Assembly: GCA_934503195.1 (NCBI GenBank)
Contig: CAKSVM010000102.1
Location: 1-10,028, forward strand
DNA from: an uncultured Eubacteriales bacterium
GTDB taxonomy: Bacteria; Bacillota; Clostridia; Oscillospirales; CAG-272
Direction of reading: 5' to 3'
Length of the DNA stretch: 10,028 nucleotides
Part shown: positions 6,336-10,028 of the stretch, piece after piece
How the letters are laid out: each line of letters starts with the position of its first letter
How positions within the stretch are numbered: the first letter of the stretch is position 1
Position numbers and translations under genes: made by a program
The notes under the pieces: generated by a model
Told to the model about the DNA's origin: nothing
Seen by the model: only the letters and a program-made list of their open reading frames with translations
Databases searched by the model: none

Positions 6336-7784
6336 ATGAACAGGAAACACATTTCTTACATTTTACTCGCGGCGATCATCGCGTCGACGATGGCGGCGTC
6401 CGCTTGCGGCGGCGGGAATCCGTCGGGCGGCGAGACGACCACGGCGCAGAATGAGACGACTACGGCGGTCGAGACCTCCGAATTCGAGGCGGCTTCGCTC
6501 GACATGAAGGGCGGCGATTTCGTCATCGCCGAGAACGACGTGGGCGACTGGATGCAGTCGGCGTTTGTGACCGAGGAGAACGGCGACATTCTCAACGACG
6601 CGATCTACAAGCGCAACATGATCGTCTCGGATCTCTACAAGGTCAACATCAAGGGCTACAAGATTCAGGGCGGGCGCAACAGTCAGAAGCTTACCGAGCT
6701 CACGAACAGCATTCTGGCGGGCGACAAGGAGTTTGACATCGCGTTCATCCCGGGCGAGCTTTCGTCGATCATCTTCAACACGCCCGATTATCTGATTCCG
6801 TTGAGCGAAGTGAAGACGCTTGATCTTTCGCACAGCTGGTGGGACGCGCAGAGCGTTGAGGCGATGACCTTCCTCGGCAAGACGATCAGCGCGACTGGCG
6901 ACATGGTTGTCTCGACGACCGGAGCCTCGACGATCACGATTTTCAGCAAGAAGATCGCTTCGGATTACAACTACGATATGTACAAGATCGTAAACGACGG
7001 ACAGTTCACGCTCGACAAGGCGTACGAGCTCGCGCAGGCGGTTCACTCCGACGTCAACGGCGACGGAAAGTATGAGCCGGACTACGACCGCTACGGACTG
7101 AATCTCGAGGCTCTGAATCTCTCGCAGATGGTCAACGCGGCTGGCGAGAAGATGGTTAAGACGAACAAGGACGGAATCCCCGAGTTCACGCTGAACACCC
7201 CGAAGGCGGTTGAAGTCGTTCAGAAGATGATCAAGGTGATCGACGACTACGATTCGGTCGTCTGCGGACAGGACAACCGCATGAAGGTTTCGGATTTCAC
7301 GAAGATGTTCAACGAGGATCGTCAGTTCCTCTGGGTCACGAATCTTCAGCGCATGAACTCGGCGCGGAGCTACACGGCCGATTTCGGTCTGCTCCCCTTC
7401 CCGAAGTATGACGAGGCCGACGAGTACAGCGCGCCGGTCAACCCCTACTGGTGCTCGTGGATCATCGTCCCCGCGACGAACGCCGACAATGACAGCACGG
7501 GTTATATGCTCGACGCGCTCGGCTACTACTCCAAGGAGCTTGTGACGCCCGCCTTCATCGAGACCTCGGTCACGACAAAGGCTCTCCGCGACGACGAGTC
7601 GGCGAAGATCCTCGCGTCTATCCTCCAGAACAAGGTCTTCGACGCCGGAACTTACTTCAACTGGGGCTATTGGACCCTCTACCGCATGATGCAGAACCAC
7701 AACCCCAACCTAGCCTCCACCATCGCCTCCGAAGAGGCCACCATCAAGTCCTCTATAGACAGCTTTGTAGAGGCTATTCGATAA
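6336..7784 (+). CDS. Extracellular solute-binding lipoprotein (first tandem paralog)
   Basis: 482 aa, exported and lipid-anchored: a hydrophobic signal ends in an AASAC lipobox with Cys24, followed by a low-complexity linker with two TTT runs (~35-48). The mature part reads as a family 1 type solute-binding protein: GGDFVIAENDVGDW at its start, SILAGDKEFDIAFIPG (~125-140), SWWDAQSVEAMTF, a calcium-loop-like DVNGDGKYEPDYD (239-251), a ligand-lobe region around NLQRMNSARSY, and ETSVTTKALRDDESA near the C-terminus. GAAAGGA (6320-6326) is its binding site. It probably captures a sugar or peptide for an importer encoded elsewhere; no permease is nearby. The final ~120 bp use Ser TCC, Ala GCC, CTA, GTA, ATA and CGA in place of the CpG-ending codons used throughout the gene. 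Confidence 0.88.
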   Translation: MNRKHISYILLAAIIASTMAASACGGGNPSGGETTTAQNETTTAVETSEFEAASLDMKGGDFVIAENDVGDWMQSAFVTEENGDILNDAIYKRNMIVSDLYKVNIKGYKIQGGRNSQKLTELTNSILAGDKEFDIAFIPGELSSIIFNTPDYLIPLSEVKTLDLSHSWWDAQSVEAMTFLGKTISATGDMVVSTTGASTITIFSKKIASDYNYDMYKIVNDGQFTLDKAYELAQAVHSDVNGDGKYEPDYDRYGLNLEALNLSQMVNAAGEKMVKTNKDGIPEFTLNTPKAVEVVQKMIKVIDDYDSVVCGQDNRMKVSDFTKMFNEDRQFLWVTNLQRMNSARSYTADFGLLPFPKYDEADEYSAPVNPYWCSWIIVPATNADNDSTGYMLDALGYYSKELVTPAFIETSVTTKALRDDESAKILASILQNKVFDAGTYFNWGYWTLYRMMQNHNPNLASTIASEEATIKSSIDSFVEAIR

Positions 7785-7788
7785 TTTA

Positions 7789-7836
7789 CTGGGGGCGGGG
7801 AACCCTCCTTTGAAAAGGAGGGTTCCCCGCCCCCAG
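7789..7836. repeat. Perfect 23-bp-arm GC-rich palindrome
   Basis: The left arm 7789-7811 is the exact reverse complement of 7814-7836, with only GA between. It begins four bases after the stop codon of the first paralog. The inner part of the arms is CCCTCCTTT and AAAGGAGGG, the core of the 16S anti-Shine-Dalgarno and its complement. No T-run follows, so it is not a textbook rho-independent terminator, though such a strong hairpin would protect the 3' end of the mRNA. Its look is that of dispersed palindromic intergenic repeats, which cannot be confirmed from one copy. Confidence 0.75.
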
Positions 7837-7853
7837 ACCCCCCACCCTTCCCC
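7825..7853 (-). other. G-quadruplex-prone run on the minus strand
   Basis: Read on the minus strand, five tracts of 4, 3, 6, 5 and 4 guanines are separated by loops of 2, 1, 3 and 1 bases. This satisfies the standard G3+N1-7 pattern with short loops, so an intrastrand quadruplex is expected to be stable. The 3'-most two tracts are shared with the right arm of the palindrome, so the two structures compete. Confidence 0.7.
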
Positions 7854-7930
7854 TGAAACTTTATACACTGGGCTGGTTTAAGGGTGAAGGCTGCGGATGG
7901 ACGGGGACGGTTTACGGAGGTGTCAGTTTT

Positions 7931-7958
7931 GTCGCCGGACGCTGGCGGCTTTTTTTTT
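7931..7958 (+). terminator. Intrinsic terminator downstream of the first paralog
   Basis: GTCGCC (7931-7936), loop GGACGCT, GGCGGC (7944-7949), then nine Ts (7950-7958). The stem has six pairs with one G-U wobble. It sits ~147 bp after the stop codon and would end the transcript beyond the large palindrome, so the palindrome would be retained in the 3' untranslated region. Confidence 0.8.
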
Positions 7959-8201
7959 GCGCGGTGGAGAGAATCAAGAGAGGTTTCGAGGGAAAACGAG
8001 GCTTTGTGGCGGGAGGTGAAAATTGTTAATTTTTTTATCCGCGCGGTTTGGAAACGGCTTGAAATGGCGTTTTTCACAGGATATTCATTGTATATTTTTA
8101 TGTTTTACACAGAGTTTCCATCAAAAATCCCGCGTTTTTTCTCTGATTGTTCATGATATAGAATTAACACAAATCACGACAAAACTCGCAATCAAAACAC
8201 A

Positions 8202-8230
8202 TTGAATATTTGTCACGGATATTGTAAACT
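8202..8230 (+). promoter_or_regulatory. Probable promoter of the second paralog
   Basis: TTGAAT (8202-8207), 17-bp spacer, TAAACT (8225-8230). Both boxes are weaker than those of the other three promoters here and the ATGG element before the -10 is missing. An alternative pair is TTGTCA (8210-8215) with TATATC (8232-8237), 16-bp spacer. A weaker core promoter is compatible with dependence on an activator such as the upstream AraC-family protein. Confidence 0.5.
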
Positions 8231-8245
8231 ATATATCAAAGATCA

Positions 8246-8271
8246 CACCGCCGGGTCTGACAACCGCGGTG
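8246..8271 (+). promoter_or_regulatory. Hairpin in the 5' leader of the second paralog
   Basis: CACCGC (8246-8251) and GCGGTG (8266-8271) form a six-pair stem with a 14-base loop in which a further GG/CC can pair. It lies between the predicted transcription start and the AAAGGA binding site (8295-8300), which it does not cover. A palindrome TTTCATGAAA (8288-8297) overlaps that binding site instead. No known riboswitch is recognised. Confidence 0.35.
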
Positions 8272-8307
8272 GACGCTTTCGTTCCTGTTTCATGAAAGGA
8301 AACAAAT

Positions 8308-9756
8308 ATGAAAGGAAAAGTTATATCGTTAATGCTTCTCGTCGCGACGCTCGCGTCGGTCGGGTGTGGTTCGGCGGCTGACACGCCGAAAAACGATGGC
8401 ACGACCTCTTCGCCGCCTGACACGACGACAGAGCCCGCCGGGACAAGCGAATTCACCGCCGAAAAGGTGAATTACGGCGGCGCGGATTTCATCATCGCCG
8501 AAAATGACATCGGCGACTGGATGCAGTCGGCCTTCATCACCGAGGAGAACGGCGACGTTCTCAACGACGCCATCTACAAGCGCAACTCGATTGTCGAGGA
8601 TCTCTACGGCGTCAACATCAAGGGCTACAAGATCGAGGGCGGGCGCAACAGTCAGGATCTGGCGTCGCTCAAGAACTCGATTCTCGCGGGCGACAAGGAT
8701 TATGACGTCGCCTACATTCCGGGTCAGCTGACCTCGAAGATCTTCACCGATCCGCAGTATCTGATTCCGCTCTCGGACATTCCGACGCTCGATCTTACCC
8801 ACAGCTGGTGGGCGCAGAACAGCGTTGATGAGATGACCTTCGGCGGCAAGACGATCAGCGCGACCGGAGATCTGATCGTCACGACGACCGGATCGACGAC
8901 GGTGACCTTCTTCAACAAGACGCTCGCCGATCAGTATGATCTCGATATCTATCAGACCGTCCGCGATGGAAAATTCACGCTCGATTACGTCTACCAGACC
9001 GGAAAGTCGGTCAGCGCGGATCTCAACGGCGACGCCAGGCGCGACGCCAACGACGACCGCTTCGGACTCATCGTCGAGTCGCTGAACCTGATGCACACGG
9101 TCAACACGGCGGGCGAAAAGCTCGTCACGAAGGACAGCAGCGGCTATCCGGTCTGCAACATCGGCTCGGCGAATGTCGTCGACGTCGTTATGAAGTATGT
9201 TTCGATCATCGACGACACCGACACCGTGATTTCGGTTCAGGACAACCGGATCAAGGACGGCGGCCCGGCGGGAGTTTTCAACTCCGACCGCGCGATGTTC
9301 TGGTACACCAACCTCCAGAGAATGAACGCGGCGCGCAGCTTTGACGCCGAGTTCGGACTCGTTCCGCTTCCGAAGTACGACGAGAGCGACGAATATATCG
9401 GTCCGGTCGGAGGCTACTGGGATTCATGGCTGATGGTTCCGGCGACGCAGGACGACACCGACCGCGTCGGAGTCGTGCTTGAGGCTCTCGGATACTATTC
9501 GCAGCAGTATGTGACCCCGGCGTTCATCGAGACGTCGGTCACGACGAAGACTCTGCGTGACGACGAATCGGCCGAGATGCTCGAAATCGTCCTCGCGAAC
9601 CGCAGCTTTGACGCCGGAATGTACTTCGGCTGGGGATATTCTCAGCTGATCGGGACGGCCGTCGATCACAATCAGAATTTCGCGTCGCTCGTCGCCGCTG
9701 ACAAGTCGAAGATTGACGCGTCGATCGCTGAGTTCGTGGCGAACTTCAAGGACTGA
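8308..9756 (+). CDS. Extracellular solute-binding lipoprotein (second tandem paralog)
   Basis: 482 aa, exactly as long as the upstream paralog and co-linear with it without visible large indels after the linker; over half of aligned residues appear identical by eye. The signal peptide ends in an SVGC lipobox (Cys20), then a Thr/Ser/Pro-rich linker. Shared blocks include AENDIGDWMQSAFITEENGD, VNIKGYKIEGGRNSQ, LTHSWWAQNSVDEMTF, GGKTISATGD and ETSVTTKTLRDDESA. The calcium-loop-like segment here is DLNGDARRDANDD (238-250), lacking the central Gly of the first paralog. Codon use stays CpG-rich to the last codon. AAAGGA (8295-8300) supports the start. The pair probably arose by tandem duplication and may have diverged in ligand; the importer permeases are not in this window. 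Confidence 0.88.
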   Translation: MKGKVISLMLLVATLASVGCGSAADTPKNDGTTSSPPDTTTEPAGTSEFTAEKVNYGGADFIIAENDIGDWMQSAFITEENGDVLNDAIYKRNSIVEDLYGVNIKGYKIEGGRNSQDLASLKNSILAGDKDYDVAYIPGQLTSKIFTDPQYLIPLSDIPTLDLTHSWWAQNSVDEMTFGGKTISATGDLIVTTTGSTTVTFFNKTLADQYDLDIYQTVRDGKFTLDYVYQTGKSVSADLNGDARRDANDDRFGLIVESLNLMHTVNTAGEKLVTKDSSGYPVCNIGSANVVDVVMKYVSIIDDTDTVISVQDNRIKDGGPAGVFNSDRAMFWYTNLQRMNAARSFDAEFGLVPLPKYDESDEYIGPVGGYWDSWLMVPATQDDTDRVGVVLEALGYYSQQYVTPAFIETSVTTKTLRDDESAEMLEIVLANRSFDAGMYFGWGYSQLIGTAVDHNQNFASLVAADKSKIDASIAEFVANFKD

Positions 9757-9801
9757 TCCGTCTTTTCGAAGGAATGTCGACTGACAAATTTGCTTGATTC
9801 T

Positions 9802-9900
9802 TGGGATTGTCCCATTTTCGCGGCTTACCTCGCTCTGCCGCGCCGACAAAGGTGTTACCACCAACGCCGACCCTTTACGGGTCGGTGAACGCCGCGTCGG
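9802..9900. other. Cluster of consecutive hairpins downstream of the second paralog
   Basis: In under 100 bp: TGGGA/TCCCA (9802-9814); CGCGGC (9819-9824) with GCCGCG (9837-9842); GGTG/CACC (9851-9862); CGCCGACCC (9865-9873) with GGGTCGGTG (9879-9887), nine pairs including one wobble; and CCGAC (9843-9847) with GTCGG (9896-9900) closing the last two into a three-way junction. A second GCCGCG at 9891-9896 gives 9819-9824 an alternative partner. It may be a structured 3' region, a small RNA, or a remnant of a palindromic repeat. No coding function is supported, and no RNA family is recognised. Confidence 0.4.
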
Positions 9901-9939
9901 ATATAAACTCTCTGCCAAAAAGGAAAAGAAAAGAAAGTT

Positions 9940-9979
9940 GAACCGCGGATCGTGCGTGATCCGCGGTTCTTCGTTTTTT
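9940..9979 (+). terminator. Strong intrinsic terminator after the second paralog
   Basis: GAACCGCGGATC (9940-9951) is the exact reverse complement of GATCCGCGGTTC (9958-9969), with loop GTGCGT and the trailing TTCGTTTTTT. Twelve perfect pairs with a six-base loop make this the strongest terminator in the window. It is ~184 bp after the stop codon of the second paralog and would also include the hairpin cluster in the transcript. Confidence 0.9.
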
Positions 9980-10028
9980 GGAATCCGTTTTTTTGACGGC
10001 CGGAGGTTAAGGCAATACCGCATAATTC
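9980..10028. other. Right edge, no gene visible
   Basis: A second T-run (9988-9994) and a GGAGG at 10002-10006 are present, but no ATG, GTG or TTG lies at a usable distance before the window ends. Nothing further can be assigned. Confidence 0.4.

Larger units (their letters stand above)
7959..8307. promoter_or_regulatory. AT-rich intergenic region upstream of the second paralog
   Basis: This 349-bp stretch follows the terminator and holds no convincing gene. The GC content falls clearly from ~8030 onward compared with the flanking coding DNA. The best promoter is at 8202-8230 and a small leader hairpin at 8246-8271. The remainder (7959-8200) shows no clear repeat, RNA gene or operator; a 60-codon TTG-started frame at 8023-8205 has a good ribosome binding site but non-native composition and no recognisable product. 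Confidence 0.5.

Noticed and set aside
6363..7700. 445-codon minus-strand frame antisense to the first solute-binding paralog.
   Set aside because: Arg/Val/Asp-biased shadow product; the same kind of shadow recurs opposite the second paralog (8329-9096), as expected from shared coding sequence.
7884..8156. 90-codon ORF starting at a GTG.
   Set aside because: It runs straight through the intrinsic terminator with its nine Ts and has no ribosome binding site.
8023..8205. 60-codon ORF with TTG start after GGGAGGT (8011-8017).
   Set aside because: The binding site is good, but codon use is AT-rich and unlike any neighbour, there is no promoter between the terminator at 7958 and it, and the product is unrecognised. 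It overlaps the promoter region of the next gene.
9931..9979. T-box riboswitch, suggested by AACCGCGG next to a terminator.
   Set aside because: The bases before ACCGCG read TTGA rather than the required GGTGG-type sequence that pairs with tRNA, and no specifier-loop or antiterminator is visible upstream.
9424..10023. 199-codon minus-strand frame over the right end.
   Set aside because: Antisense to the second paralog for more than half its length, crosses the strong terminator and hairpin cluster, and has no motif. A short EVSREN match with the 7884-8156 translation is too brief to support a gene.
1..10028. CRISPR arrays, tRNA, rRNA, transposase or phage genes.
   Set aside because: No regularly spaced direct repeats, cloverleaf-type tRNA, ribosomal RNA segments or recombinase motifs were seen in either strand.

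Overview
The window looks like a chromosomal segment from a CpG-rich, uncultured Firmicute, most likely a gut-type Clostridia. The pointers are AAAGGA-type ribosome binding sites, textbook TTGACA-17-TATAAT promoters, several lipoproteins with threonine-rich linkers after the lipobox, and an Lsa-type ABC-F protein. This taxonomic call is inference; there is no rRNA or marker gene in the window.

Left part (1-2113, minus strand): a 669-codon lipoprotein with a C-terminal extracellular solute-binding domain is read leftward from a strong promoter. It is followed after one base by the first 15 codons of another exported protein that runs off the window edge. A divergent consensus promoter (2156-2184) fires rightward.

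Centre (2191-6234, plus strand): a roughly 190-nt structured leader precedes an ABC-F ribosome-protection ATPase of the Lsa type. The leader holds a tiny upstream ORF, a 16-bp long-range stem, a hairpin hiding the Shine-Dalgarno sequence and a competing 12-bp pairing. Tightly packed behind it are an alpha/beta hydrolase overlapping the ATPase gene by 20 bp, a TIM-barrel sugar-phosphate isomerase/epimerase-like enzyme 25 bp later, and an AraC-family regulator 3 bp after that. Spacing suggests one transcript, closed by a weak terminator-like hairpin at 6214-6254.

Right part (6267-9979, plus strand): two paralogous solute-binding lipoproteins of identical length (482 aa), each with its own promoter, lie in tandem without any permease gene. 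The 522-bp gap between them carries a perfect 23-bp-arm GC-rich palindrome with an adjoining G-quadruplex-prone run, then an intrinsic terminator with nine Ts, then an AT-rich promoter region. The last ~120 bp of the first paralog loses the CpG-rich codon usage of the rest of the gene exactly where it abuts this palindrome. After the second paralog comes a block of consecutive hairpins and a strong terminator at 9940-9979.

Working model: the AraC-family protein and isomerase belong to a carbohydrate-responsive module feeding on ligands captured by the lipoproteins, while the ABC-F gene is an antibiotic-inducible protection gene whose transcript carries the downstream genes along. The most notable candidate for a specific regulatory system is the ABC-F leader; the most notable mark of genome plasticity is the palindrome and the composition break beside it.
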